From Oryzias latipes (taxonomy: Eukaryota; Chordata; Actinopteri; Beloniformes; Adrianichthyidae), in NCBI RefSeq assembly GCF_002234675.1, contig NC_019866.2:8957261-9021260 (forward strand): DNA of 64,000 nucleotides. Reading direction: 5' to 3'. Every line of letters begins with the position of its first letter. Within the stretch, counting starts at the first letter, position 1. The notes under the pieces are model-generated. The model searched no databases. It was not told where the DNA came from and saw only the letters and a program-made list of their open reading frames with translations. Both the position numbers and the translations under genes were made by a program. Of the stretch, positions 32,901 through 45,404 are shown one piece after another.

Positions 32901-34317
32901 ACACATTTAAAAGGGCTGTGTGTGCCAATGGTCCACAGGCACAAAAAAGGAGAAACCTAAACTTACTCTAACAAGGTGGATGATATTTGTTCAACGTGTA
33001 AGGTAGAGAAGTCAAACCTGTTTTGCAGGTGCTTTATCTTTATCATTCAGGTGTTGCTTGTCTGAGCTCGGAATGTAGGAGGTTGAACAAGAAGGCTTTA
33101 GACTTGAAGTAGATTTCTGAATCTCTGGCAGGGAACACCTTTGATCATTCAATCTGGAATCCTATTTTGGAGCAACATTTTTCTTAGCACAGTTTTCCAC
33201 AGAACAAGCATTAAAATACAAGTTTATTCATAATAAGGAGTGTTAGAAGTATACAATTCAATAAGTTGTTTTTTAGTTTGTTTTTTGTTGAAACCACATT
33301 TAAAGAATCATACAAACCTGAACTTTCGAGACCATATAACACAAGTAGTTCGAGTCTCCATTAGAAGTGTTACTTTCCTTCTGTAATCCTGGTAATGATG
33401 GAAGAGACACACGCTGGTCATCAAGCCGGTGACTCTGAGTGTGGGCCAAAAGGTCAAAAAAGGTCTCAGGATCTAAAAGTACAGAAGACACACATCTTTC
33501 AAAGTTAAAGTGCAGTTTAACTGATTTTGAATTTGTCTGCAGATGTACCATAAAATAAAATAAAAAGTAAAAAAATATATATATGAATACTGACATTTAT
33601 TTAGAAAATTAAAACAGAAAAATATCTACTTTCAACCTGCTGCCCATCTGCATGCAGGGGTGAACATGGAGTACTTCTGCTAGGATCCAAGATGCAGCAC
33701 TGGTCCTCCATGCGTCCACGTTGGCCATGAGTAATTAGATTCATAAATTTATGTTGTTCCTCTGGGGATTCCTCCTTATTTTAAATAGAATTTTAAGGAA
33801 ATAAATGGGGATAAGCAGGAATTCGCAATATTTAAAAACATCAGTGTAATATAGATGGACTAAACAGACCCTTAAAGAGTTGGAGCGTATGCGCTGTGGT
33901 GGCATCAGCAACTGACTGGCTGGTACCAGCAGATGCTCTTTACTTCTCTCTGAGGTGCTCTGTCCAGAAGAATTCTCCTGTGCAGGACATTTATGTTTAC
34001 TACAGTCACGTTCCTGAGAGTAGAAAAGGAGGGAGAGTTCAGTTATTTAGGTAATCCATTCTCTGCACACGTAGCCACAAAAGCTTTTATACCAGAAGTT
34101 CAAATATATGTAGATTTAAACATAGTTCCAGTTCCAGTGTTATTTCCTATAAACAAATTTTATCCCTATGACTTTATTTTCAAACCTATAAATTTCAACA
34201 AAATCCTCAAATTATATTTCAATTGAAAACAAGCGTTTGATAAATTACACATCAGTAAACGGAATGTTATAGAAATCTTACATTTAGAATAGGGTTGTCC
34301 TTTCCACCAGATGCCAT
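29964..34317 (-). CDS. pcp2: Multi-GoLoco G-protein regulator, probable expanded Pcp2
   Basis: Thirteen exons (5' to 3'): 34282-34317, 33870-34013, 33630-33774, 33318-33472, 33018-33161, 32736-32880, 32463-32629, 32210-32365, 31890-32043, 31670-31809, 30869-31051, 30486-30524, 29964-30404. They join to 682 residues from ATG at 34317 (MASGGKDN). Seven GoLoco (GPR) motifs lie near residues 66-89, 109-132, 150-171, 213-237, 257-280, 302-323 and 370-393, with cores such as RLDDQR, RMDEQR and RMEEQR. GoLoco motifs bind Gi/o alpha-GDP and block nucleotide release. The C-terminal half is low-complexity, with a Ser/Arg/Pro stretch and a terminal poly-lysine tail (GGGKKDKKK). No TPR repeats precede the motifs, unlike Gpsm1/2. 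The [12 protein letters not shown] segment resembles mammalian PCP2, and stxbp2 and pet100 lie next door as I recall for human PCP2. Orthology is inferred; GoLoco content is seen. Confidence 0.8.
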
Positions 34318-34319
34318 CT

Positions 34320-34935
34320 TTAAAAATAAGGGGACAAAAATGTGTATTTGCCACCAAAAAAAATCCCAAACTGAAGACAGCAGCAAAAGGTTTACATAAA
34401 AATAACTTGTGATTTAGGAATTCCTTTTGAAAGTTTCCGTGTGCTGGAAAAGGAAATGACTCCAACTGATGTTACTGAAAATGTCTGTTGAAATGACACT
34501 GTAGATGATTTTAAACAGAGATCAGAGCCAGAGTATTACCCTGCTGCTGTTAAGATCCAAGATAGTGCTTTGGTCTTAATACCATCTGTCACGTCAGATA
34601 AAAACATAATCCTCAGCATCAGAGCCATGATCTCTTTAACTGCTATATGGCATGTTTTTGCTTTAGGCACAACACTCCACATATTATCTAAAGGTCCAAA
34701 ATGATCATTGAGATGAATGCAGTGTGTGCCAGAATTGGAAAATGCTTTTTGGGTATTTTTACTTCAGCCGGTTTCATTTCCAAGCTAGGAAAAGTCCAGC
34801 CAAAAAACATGTAGGAGGGTGAGAAAAGACTAAAGAAACAGTTGTCAGTTCTATGTAATGTATGTCTATGACACTGTGTCTTTTAAAAAGGACATTAAAC
34901 AAAACAACAGTCCAAAATCTGGTTTGAAACAAGTA
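34320..34935. other. Spacer between the GoLoco gene and the stxbp2 3' end
   Basis: About 600 bp, AT-rich, no exon seen. It should hold the promoter and 5' untranslated sequence of the GoLoco gene, which is transcribed leftward. No TATA box or CpG island is obvious. Confidence 0.4.
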
Positions 34936-34939
34936 CATT

Positions 34940-35913
34940 TTTATTCATCATTTACAAGAGAGGAAACAAAGCACCCAATACAGAAACTCCCACCAATATA
35001 TTAACATACATGAGAAGCTAGCCTCCAGCAGTTCATTTCAACTTTTCAATTACTTTTAACCACAGCAGGTATGACATTTTCAGAAAGTGCACAAAAGGTA
35101 CCCAAAGAAAAGACTTTAAACAAACTTCTGATGATTGCAACTCTTCATTGTGATCCCACTACTTTATTTTTATAATACCTGATACCAAACTAGTTATTCT
35201 AAACATAAGGGTACAATCCTAAAAAAATGACTTTAGACAGACTCTAGTAAGGTTTTAGAGAAATCTTAACAAATGTCTCCTTGAGATTTGTAAAGTTCTA
35301 AAGTCTTACAATAGTTCTTGACTGCTCCTCACTTCAGCTCTTAATTTTGTCCAAACATTTTTAGAATAATCCATAATTGCATAAAAAAATTACCTGTTGG
35401 TACAACTCAGCTGCTGTTGGGTCTATTTTTCTATGCATTAAACATCAAATCAACACGTGCCATATTTTCACCTCATAACTCTTATTAAATAACCTTAATG
35501 CAGCAAAATATACATTTAACAAAATAATCTGATTCAGTGTCCGTTTTTTTTTTTTTTGCCATTATGCAGACAATAAAGCATAGATTCTTTTAGTTTTTGA
35601 AAGGTTGTTAGATGTTGTAAAGTAAAACCTTAAAGTTCTACTCCATTGTAAAGAAATAGGAATGTGGATAGTGGTTCAGTAATTAGCGTACTACTGTTAA
35701 CTTAAATATTTGTACACAATTTCTATCAGGAGAATACAGAAACCAATTTAGATCAAACAATAAAAAGAACCTAAAATAATATCAAATTAACTTCCTTCCA
35801 TGGTTATATTTAAAAGTTCATAACTTCATAATTTACTTTGGAGCACATAAATTTCAAATAGAATATCAGCGTTCAATCAAAGAACACAGCCCCTTATTGT
35901 GTGGTCTTCCCGT
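34940..35913 (-). other. stxbp2: Probable 3' untranslated region of stxbp2
   Basis: Follows the stxbp2 stop codon on the minus strand. Minus-strand aataaa motifs (plus-strand tttatt) occur at 35163-35168 and 34940-34945, so a 3' end near 35.1 or 34.9 kb is likely. The region has no coding frame. Confidence 0.45.
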
Positions 35914-38900
35914 CTAAGAAGTAGACTCGGAATCCTGGTCCAGACTCTTTAAGTCGTTGAGGAAGCCGTTTGGTGTCAAAATGTGAGATGACCCTGTCAA
36001 AGAGAAATGGAAACTTTTTTTATATACATTTTCATATTGACTGAAAGGGGTAGAACTTCTACTGTACCTCTCGGTACAGCAATTGCTTACCAATGAGCAC
36101 TTCCCATTTCCCATCAGTGGAACGAGTGACTTCATAAGCAGAGCGCATCTCAGAGTGGGACACTCCCCCAATCACAAAGATAATGAGTCGAGGGCCAGAG
36201 CGATACTCCGTCGGAGACTTGTTTTTGTGCCAATGTCCAAAACGAGCACTACTGCAGAGAGTCAGGAGGGTAAAAGAAGGATTAGAGGTGCTCCAGATGG
36301 TGTTTGATATTGAATCCATTCCATAAGCAGCTGCGCTTTTTAGTAATTGTTTCCACTGCAGTCATTAGCGACATGTTGCACAATTTCTGTTATGTTAATA
36401 TTTTTTTGAATAATCCACAGGTTGAATTTAACATTATTCCACTTTTGTCTGGATTTACATGTCTCTTGAATCATAGCTTTATCCTTAATGAATACACGTT
36501 TTTAACTTTGCTCTTTGCTTAAAAGGAAGTTGGCAGACATCGAGTATTAAGCAGATTATGAGCAAAATGAGGTTTTTAGTTTGTGGAAGCCCCACCACCA
36601 GGATAGAGATTCCCTTGAAAGTACAGAGCTGAACTCTAAGTAAATGTGACTTAAAATGACCTTTGAAATTTCCAACACAGCTGAAGCAATGAAAGCTTTA
36701 ATGGGAAAATTTTGTACCATTTGTTTGGGCCCTTTCATTTGTTTTTTTAGCCATCTACTGGAGGTTATTTATGTGCTTTGTCTTTTTTATTAACAAAAAA
36801 GATTCCAGATAAATTATTGATTTAAACTCACATAAAAGCTGTTTTTAAAAACATTTTAATAGTTCATTTCCAGAACCTACTTGACTGTGGTCTGAGTAGT
36901 GTTGATTTGTGCACGATCTCCAAAGAATGGCCACTGCTTTGTGTCCAGCTTGTCCTCTATGGCATCCTGTGAAAACATTTCTTTTAGAATGAAAACAAAA
37001 CTGATCAGCTTAACCACAAATCATAAACCCCTTATATCCAATAATACCTCCATGATGTCCTTGATAATGGGAGTCCATCTTGAAAGCTGGTATGTACTCT
37101 CTGTCCGCTCTTTGCGTACTGGTAGTGTGTTTCCAGTATTGCGGCCCTAACCACAAACATTATGCAGGTAAAAAACAGAAAGGGACTTGAATTAGAACAG
37201 GGGTAGTAAATCTTTATTAGTGCATAAAGTTATCCTCAAATAAACTTACCCCAGCTATAATGTTGCAGCCCAGGTTCTGGAGGTTGGTGATGATGGTGCT
37301 GTGGTTCTTTATGTTTGCATGCTCTATCAGCTTGGTAAGGTTCTCCTCCCCAATGCCTTTGTGGATAAACTCAAATGTAAACACTGATAAAGGCTGTAAC
37401 AATGCCTAATGCATTGCCGTTTACTCTGTGACTGTCATATATCTGTAACGCAGCCCCACCTTTCTTCTTGTGGAAAATGAAGAGCAGAATGATGCGGATC
37501 TTTTCAAAGGGCCCAATGTCATTGTTGAGGAGAACCGGAACAATGCTCTTCATGGGATCTTTTATAGGCTCCCCATCTGCATTAGTTCCCATCGCAAGGT
37601 CCTGTGGAAGGCACACTAGTGAGTAACTATCTGGAATAAATATAGTAATCCTGAGCTCAAGTCAGCTGACAGGTTACTACCAGAGCAGGTGACAAGCATA
37701 AAGACTTGTTCACAGATTACTTTTTTTTCTACTCCAGGACAAAAACTACTAAAAGAATTGTAACATCCATAATTTAACTCGTTCTTTTAAAACACAGCAA
37801 GTCTCCTGTATTTTAGACAAACCTTTTCAGTCAACCATCAAATAATACTTAGTTTTATGTTTTGTTTTGTTCTTTTGATCCTATAAAACAAACATAGTTG
37901 AAATGAAACCTACAAGGTAAAACTTTAACTCATTAGTAATGTTTTACCTAGGCCACCCTAAACTTGCAAAGATGCTGCATTTAAACCTAGATAACATTCC
38001 TAACAACCACTAACTTAAACAAAGCATTGTTCTGGTCAGCCAGGACCACTTTATAAGCAGCAAGACATCATGATTCACATTGTTTACATATAACTGGGTA
38101 GGTGCTGCCAAAATGGTTAAACAGTGAAACAAACGGCAGCAAAGGGAACCATCACGCAATCCTGATCGGAGCCAAGGCATGCCTGCTGGATTAAAGAGGT
38201 AGCTTTCAGGCATGCTGATAAACCATTAGTGCAGTTGAGTGATTCACTCATACAAAAAGGTCCCATTAACACATGCATCTCATAATGCCGCATGCATGCC
38301 AAGCTCATCATTTTGCATGTGCTTCTCAGTCATCCAGCACTGAACTGAACCCAGTAGAATAGATCACCTCTGGTGACCTGTCTGGCACTATGCACACAAC
38401 ACAATGGGATTTGGCAGTACTCTGCACTGCAGCTCTACCCTGAGCTTTTGCTGATGGATGAATTAAATACTTCCATGTTGTACATGTCTATGGCATGCCT
38501 GTAAGGTCAAAATAATGACATAACAACCTCTTTAGCACTTCTATAAACAAATAAATGATTTCTGTAACCAAGCCTGTTATGCAACATTCGGGTTATGATT
38601 TATTATCATTATGAAATATCATCAGACAGCACTAGGAACATTTTAGTATAGCTTACATGAGCTTTAAATGAAGATGTCAAATAAAAGTTACAGAGTGGTT
38701 GGATTTAAGCTATTCTGCCTCACAGAGGAACGCATAAGCTGCTCTTCTGGGACAAAGACACTGTTAATACATACCGGTTCTTTGCACTCAGTGCATGATG
38801 AACATTTTTTTCTATTTATGTCTGGAGACAATGGTGTTGTGTTATGTAAATAGTGCAGATGTACACATTACAAAATTAGAATTGACTTTCCACTATTCTA

Positions 38901-41900
38901 ATTTTTTAATTGCGTTTACACAATTTAAAATATTCACAATATAGAATATTAGGAATGAAAATTTAAAAAAAAAATGGTATAGTAATGTAAAATATCCTTT
39001 ATGTTTGTTTATTATTCTTTTGTTTCTATGCTGGAAATACTTTTAATTCAAAATTCCTTTAGGAAAAATGTTCAAAAATGGACGTAGATAATCAGTTTCC
39101 ATGAGTAATTCAATACCAACCTGCTCCACCTCACAGATTTTGTCAAGAGTTGCCTTGAACGTCTTCATACAAGCTTCAGCAAGGTGCAAATGAGTAGAGT
39201 ACTGTAACAAATAATAACCACATTGGATAAGGTTTTCTTGATTTAACATTATTTACATAAAAAAACATTTAAAAAGGTTTCACAGCAATGATTAAAAACA
39301 GAAGAAGGGAACTATATTCTTACCATGGTCAGTTCCTTCTGGTACTGCGGCATTTTCTTGAGCATTTGAGCAAGGTCTTTAATGTTGGCCTGAAAACCGT
39401 AATTCAGATTTTTTTTAACCAATCATATTAGTTTTGAGCTGCCAAAAGAAATATCTGATATTTCAGAAAAGTGACACTACATAGTTCTTACATTGTCTGT
39501 GCACATCCTTTTGCTCTCACAAAAGCTGCGGAGAAGCTCGGTCACTTTTCTGAAAGCAAAAAGAAAAGATCCAGTCATCAACTGCAGGCTGTTTAAATGA
39601 CCAGACTCTAGAATAAACTGCAATCTAATAATATTTTAAGTATTTAATAAAGCATTTTTATGTAAACATATTTGTACTAGAAAAATAAAAATAAAACACA
39701 TTTATCTATCTATACAACATAATGTATACAAAGTTGGTGAGATCCTTTTTTACATATCTACAATTGTTTCCTTCCAAACAAATGTCATAACTAAGCGAAC
39801 ATAAAAGGTTTTAAAGATAAAATAATTTGACTTTCTCTTAATACACTGCAAGCTTAAATTTTTCAATCAATTTATACACTTTTAAGAATAAACCACAAAA
39901 TAAGTGTCTTGTAATAAATCAAAACAATCAAATGAATGCCCCTAATGAACTAAATAATGTAGATGTAGATGTAGCTGCGAGAGACTTACTTTGTGACATC
40001 TGCAATGTGTTGATGCCTGAGCTGAACCCAGAGCTCATCATCTTCATCCAGTAGCACTTCTCTTTGTTTTGAATTCCCAACACCGGTTGTCTGGTAGCTT
40101 AACATAAAGACAGAAATCCATCATTTTGGGGCATCAATGCATCACTGACAGTACAGAGGTATTGCAAGGTACAGAAGTAAAAAAAAAACAAAACAAAGGA
40201 AGGCAAAGCTAACTTACGTGTAAATGTCCTGTTTGATATCCAGCAAGTCGTAAGCCATCGCTTGGAAGGTCAACTCATGTAGAACAGGTGAGATGGGATC
40301 AAACCCGCGATCAACGATAAGCAGCTGGGATCGTGCTTTATCTGCACCCTTTGTATAACAAAACAAAGAAATAAATAAATGATCATCATCTCAGATTTAT
40401 TTTGTTGTTTGTTCTCATAAAGAAGGATTTACACTCAGATGATGCCTTGTCATGTCAAGGCTCTACCTTAAAACTTTTAAGACAGAGTTTTGGATACATG
40501 AAAGTATGTAAAAATGCCTCATGCTTTTGTCATGTGTTGGGAAAAAATAGAAATAGAAATAGGTATACCTGCCTGTTAAGATATCTTGATAGCAAGGAAA
40601 TGTCAGCTAAGAAAGACAGAAAAGATGAAGGTGAAAGGGAAAGGTCAAGAGAAAAAATTAAGAAATTAAACCCAGAACCCATAGAATAATTAACAATTTA
40701 TGAAAATAAAGAAGTGCAGAATCTAAATAGAAGTGTAATCTAATAAAGAGGAAGTTTGTTTTAGAAACAGTGACACAGCAGAGCAAGGGAGACATGGTTG
40801 TCGGGTGTTCTTCAAATTTCCTTACCTCTCCCATGCTCGGGTTGTCAGCTTTGTGAGCAGTTAGGCGCCTGCTGACCTCCTCAGCAAGTTTAGCATTTTC
40901 TTCAGGTCCCCTAAGACAAAGAATTAAAACATCCTGAATAACTAAGTACATTAAGTTGCAAAAAACAAAAAAATTCAAAACAACTTTCAAGTTAAGCTTC
41001 TGTACTTGCGGTATCGGACTGCAGGAAACTCTTTGAGTGTGTCACACAGAGTTGCAATCTGTTCCGCCATATTTTCTATCATTCTGTCTTTGCTTTCACA
41101 TGGTCTGGAGCCGTAGAATGATTTAAAAGAAGAGGGACTGTCCAAAGAAAATACCTACAGGAAGTTATAACAATTGAGGTCAAATGTTCAAAGATACTAA
41201 CACAAACAAAAGGTTAAATAAAAAGAAATGCCTGCAGTCCAGCAATAACAACCAAAAGTCTGCCGTTTCATTTTCAACTTTCATTTTAAAACCTGCTACT
41301 TTATTTCCCCCTTACATTTGAGCATTAAACAACATTGGAACACAAAAGGTTTTCATTAGTTACAGCAGACAGAAACTTTGGGAATAAAAATACTGCAACT
41401 AAAAGTACAATAATTAGGCATTTAAGAGCTAATGGTTTACCTGAGACTCATACGGCAGGAATGCAACATTGATTTCTTTCAGTGTCTTGATAACTTTGGC
41501 CACTCTGGATCTTCCAATCTCAGCAAAGAGACTATCTGAACAAGCTTAAAAAAACAGACAGCAAGAAAAATGTTTGTTTTATTCCAAATGTTTTTGTCTT
41601 TGTTAATTTATAAAAGCTTTCATTTCTTACCATCGGTAAAGAAGATGTGGGCTGCTTTGTAAGTAAAGACTGTGTCCTTGAAGTCATTGATGAGAGCTTT
41701 AACTGACTGTAAAATAAATATTTGTTTATTCAGGGGATTGCAAATGAGAGAAAAATATGTCATCAACTCTTGTAAAAGAAAATCAGAAACATTTAACCTT
41801 CTCCATTGGTGATATCAAATAAATGGCTTCCAAACTTGAGATTGGCTCCCTGCACTTATTAATGTCCTCCACAACTAGAAAATGAAAACGGCAGATGAGA

Positions 41901-43822
41901 CATTTTCTCCCCAAACATTCAACTTTTTTCTAAAATAAAATTTCAACAAATATAAATCTTCCAAAAATAAGTGGTATTATGGTCTACATTTAATGAAATC
42001 AGATTATCTGTGGACTTACTCGTCACTCCCTCGGCGAGAATATCAGACATCTTGCAACAAGAGGACAGAATCCTCATGCTCATGTGATCCACAATTAAAA
42101 CCTAAACAAGACGGAGTAAACAAAAGACGTGATCACATTGAAAGTGAAAAGGAAAGACAAAACAGGAAGATTTTTCTATTTGAGCAGTTTTACCTTCCAT
42201 TCTCCGTCCTTCTTTACACTCTTGATGACTCCATTAAGGATTTCTGAAAAAGGCGCAGAAGAAAAATTGTACGTTATTAAAACTATATGAGCAATCTAGC
42301 TGCACAAGGCAAAGTAAACGTTGTGGCATTTTTGCACTGACTTCAGTTTAAAAAAATCCTGAGCACTGTAAACAAAAAAAAACAAAAGCCAGATATTTCA
42401 TTTCTGGAAAAATATGCATGACTTGTGTTTTTATTCAAGCTTAAGAAAAAAAACAATAAAAGGGAATATCAAATAGTAAATCACCTGCATGGTTTGCCTT
42501 ACCTGCTGGTTTTTAATATTTTACAAGAAGGAACGGAATAATGTTTCAGACATAAAAATGTGATGATAAGCCTGTTGATCAACAATGTGCTTTAGACTAT
42601 TTCCTTTACTACTACAATCACTTGAATATTCAAAATTTAACAGAATTACTTGATCTTGGCAAATGAGCAAAAAGATGTTCTTTTAACACAAGAAATTCAT
42701 GACACGACTATTTTAAAAGCAGTAAAATGTCCTGTAGTGCTGCTGTGGAATAGTTTTATATTTTTCTATTTGAAAAAATTAATAATTATGTCTGTGTTTT
42801 TGAAATTTTAATTCTATATGAATTAATTAGGTTTTATTAATTCAACAAAATTCATTGGACAGTCTCAATTTTTGGTATATTTTGACCTAGTTTTGCAATC
42901 AGCAGCAAGAGAGAAACACATTTTTTATTCGCAATTTGATGTTAAAAATAAATAATTAAAAAATAAATAAATAAACGATCTGCTTGGATTGTAAATTTTC
43001 GTATGAAATAGCAAATCCAAAACTAAAAGAAAACATTTGTTTTTAGTAAATATCTGAGGATTCCATGTCTATTTTTCAGATGTATGGCCTCAATACTATA
43101 TCACCCTCTTTATTATTATCTTCAACTAGTCAAATATTTTCAAAAGAAATGTATTTAAACGTTGATATTTTTACACACACAGCATTTCTTTCAGTGGGGT
43201 GTGTTGTATTATAATGTCATGCAAATGTTTTCAGGCAGCCATTACGTAATTTCTCATAAAACTATGACCGTATTACGTACACGTTAAAATGTTTGAAATT
43301 AAAATGACAGAAACTTTAACATGATCTTTGGTCAGACCTTTTACATGTGTTGGATGGTTGCATCTCGAACAAAGTTGCTAAACTTCCTTTTTACATCATC
43401 AGACACTGAGTTAGCAACTGTTACTGTTAGCTCCCAACTTGCCAGACCATGACCATTTTTGTCGCAGTTTTTAATGCTTTCAATTTAGAAAATGACAATA
43501 AACCGGTCGACAACTTTCTCCTAGCCACTAGTATCTGAAAATAAACATGTCTGAGATATGTATTTATTCGTAGTTTAATGAGTAAAAACTCTTCTTTATT
43601 AGTTACGTTGATGTTGGGTGAAACAGGAAGAAAAACTCAGTGTATCAATCATAATAAGAAAACACGGGTGTGTCTTATTCGTCAGTTCCTATCATTACAA
43701 CAACTGAAATCCAACCAAACCATCCACCATTTCAACTGTTTAAGTATTTGGAAAATGTTTATATTTTAAGGAATTTGATACTTACTTTCTCCGACTACCG
43801 CTTTCAGCCCACTCGGTGCCAT
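35914..43822 (-). CDS. stxbp2: Syntaxin-binding protein 2 (Munc18-2), Sec1/Munc18 family
   Basis: Nineteen exons (5' to 3'): 43786-43822, 42194-42243, 42020-42101, 41798-41874, 41631-41706, 41441-41544, 41006-41154, 40826-40910, 40218-40348, 39990-40097, 39492-39549, 39324-39389, 39121-39201, 37460-37601, 37250-37356, 37048-37146, 36881-36966, 36091-36251, 35914-35993. They join to 592 residues, matching the family's usual length of about 593. The product clasps syntaxin and the assembling SNARE complex at the plasma membrane to license exocytosis. Diagnostic segments: [15 protein letters not shown] at the N-terminus, [60 protein letters not shown] and SSHILTP near the C-terminus. The MAPSGLK start and divergent C-terminal tail favour Stxbp2 over Stxbp1/3, as does the neighbouring pet100. 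All introns are GT-AG. Confidence 0.95.
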
Positions 43823-43829
43823 CTTGGCA

Positions 43830-45400
43830 GGAGACTGGTAGAAGTCAGTCACTTCCTTATGTTTAAAGCGCAGTTTTTGAAAGTGCAACATCGCCCCCTA
43901 ACGTCAGATCTGGGCAATCACCCAAACTATTCCTTAACTCCATGCCTAATGATCCTAGTCTGTAAACATGCAAGCAAATTTTAAAAAATAAATAAATAAA
44001 TGTAAAAAAAATTCTTATCATACAAAAGGAAATTATTTAGTAAAAATCAAATCTGCAAAAAATTAGCATTTGTTTAAAAAAACTCTTAAAAGAGGGGAAG
44101 GAAGGGGGAGGCAGGTGACCCTTTACTGAGAAATTAGTAACCATTTAAATGGCCACTTCTGATAGCCTACATGTCTTTATCATTGTTTAATAAAAAAACA
44201 GAATCTCTGGTGTTATATTCTGTAAATAAAAATTTTAAAAAAGTGTATTCAACTCAAAACCTTGGGCTTTTGTGAAGCCTCATATTCCTAAATAATTGTT
44301 CATTCACTCTTTTCATCATTTGTTTAGAATCATTCTTTCAACATACATACCATTGTAGCCATACTTTGTCAAACTGATGGCCCAAAGTTTGACAAGAATA
44401 AGCAGTTTTTGATTCAACTCGTTATCACAAGGCTACAAAACAATTCATTTTTGCAGCATTTAACCATTAGTAGTTTGGTGCTTCTCCTATACACTGTTTG
44501 GTTTCTGCCAAATTCAGGGCTTTGCTGCAAAAAACATTTTTTTATACAATTACCACACTTGTTCACCTTTTAGCAGATCCCTTCACAACAGCGAATCACC
44601 CAGACTTGGGCCCCCTAGTGGCTACATAGTTAGGCAGTAGAGAGAAGGGTCTTGCCCAAGGACCCACACTGGATGAAGCTCATAGTCCCTCCAGGGACAT
44701 GAACCCTTGTTTCCCACGCACCAGTCCTACACGCAGCCAACTAAGCCATCCAGCTGCATTTTTAATTTTCCATAAATAAATTAATTCAATAATGCATTGA
44801 AATTGTGAAATATGAATGACTTTAGAAAAATAAATTATTTGATAATGGTTTTAACTTCTTAAGATACTTTGAAGTGTCTCTGAAGATTATATGTTTTGAC
44901 CTTTGGGTAGCATTGCAGCAATGAATTAATCTATATTAGCCTCTGTATGTATAATAGAATAATACTACCCCAAGCTGGCATAAAACTTTTTTTCCTATTT
45001 TGACAACAAACATGTCAATAGTACCAGGTAGGTTACTTGAGTAACAAATATTTAGTTATTGAAACTAATAAAAATAAAATAAGAATCCAACAATATTGCT
45101 GTGTTTTACTTTACTCCCATTAAAAAACAAGACATTGTTACATCACAAGCAGCTAATTTTTTCATGACAGCAAACTATATCAGTTAATCTTAAAGAAACA
45201 AAATATTAGTCACTTAAAAGAAATCTTGCAAAAAATATATATAATTGAAATACATCCTTAATATTGGGTGAAGTATGAAAATGTCCAGAACTTCTTTAGA
45301 ACATGGATGTCTGTGTTGATTTTCCCGTTTTGACCATGCCTTATTATTGCCCTGTAACCTTATTGTTATGAGAAATCCCTGTATTTTTACAATTTTCGCA
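43830..45400. other. Spacer between stxbp2 and pet100
   Basis: Contains the stxbp2 promoter at its left end and the pet100 3' untranslated region at its right end. A probable dispersed repeat lies at 44575-44762. Otherwise AT-rich with no exon seen. Confidence 0.5.
44575..44762. repeat. Probable dispersed repeat
   Basis: A GC-richer block with the phrases gggtcttgcccaaggaccc and catgaacccttgtttccc, ending ctaagccatccagctgc. This wording is characteristic of multicopy fish elements and stands out from the AT-rich flanks. Ends and class not determined. Confidence 0.45.
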
Positions 45401-45404
45401 ATCA

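Noticed and set aside
29964-34317. Assignment of the GoLoco gene to gpsm2 or gpsm1
   Set aside because: No TPR-encoding exons upstream, the start codon exon is followed directly by GoLoco exons, and the neighbours fit pcp2. Not excluded with certainty.
41001-41010. Apparent GC donor at the end of stxbp2 exon 7 (accgcaagtac)
   Set aside because: A GT donor five bases further (caa before gtacag) gives the correct phase and the conserved RYRKGPE sequence, so the intron is canonical.
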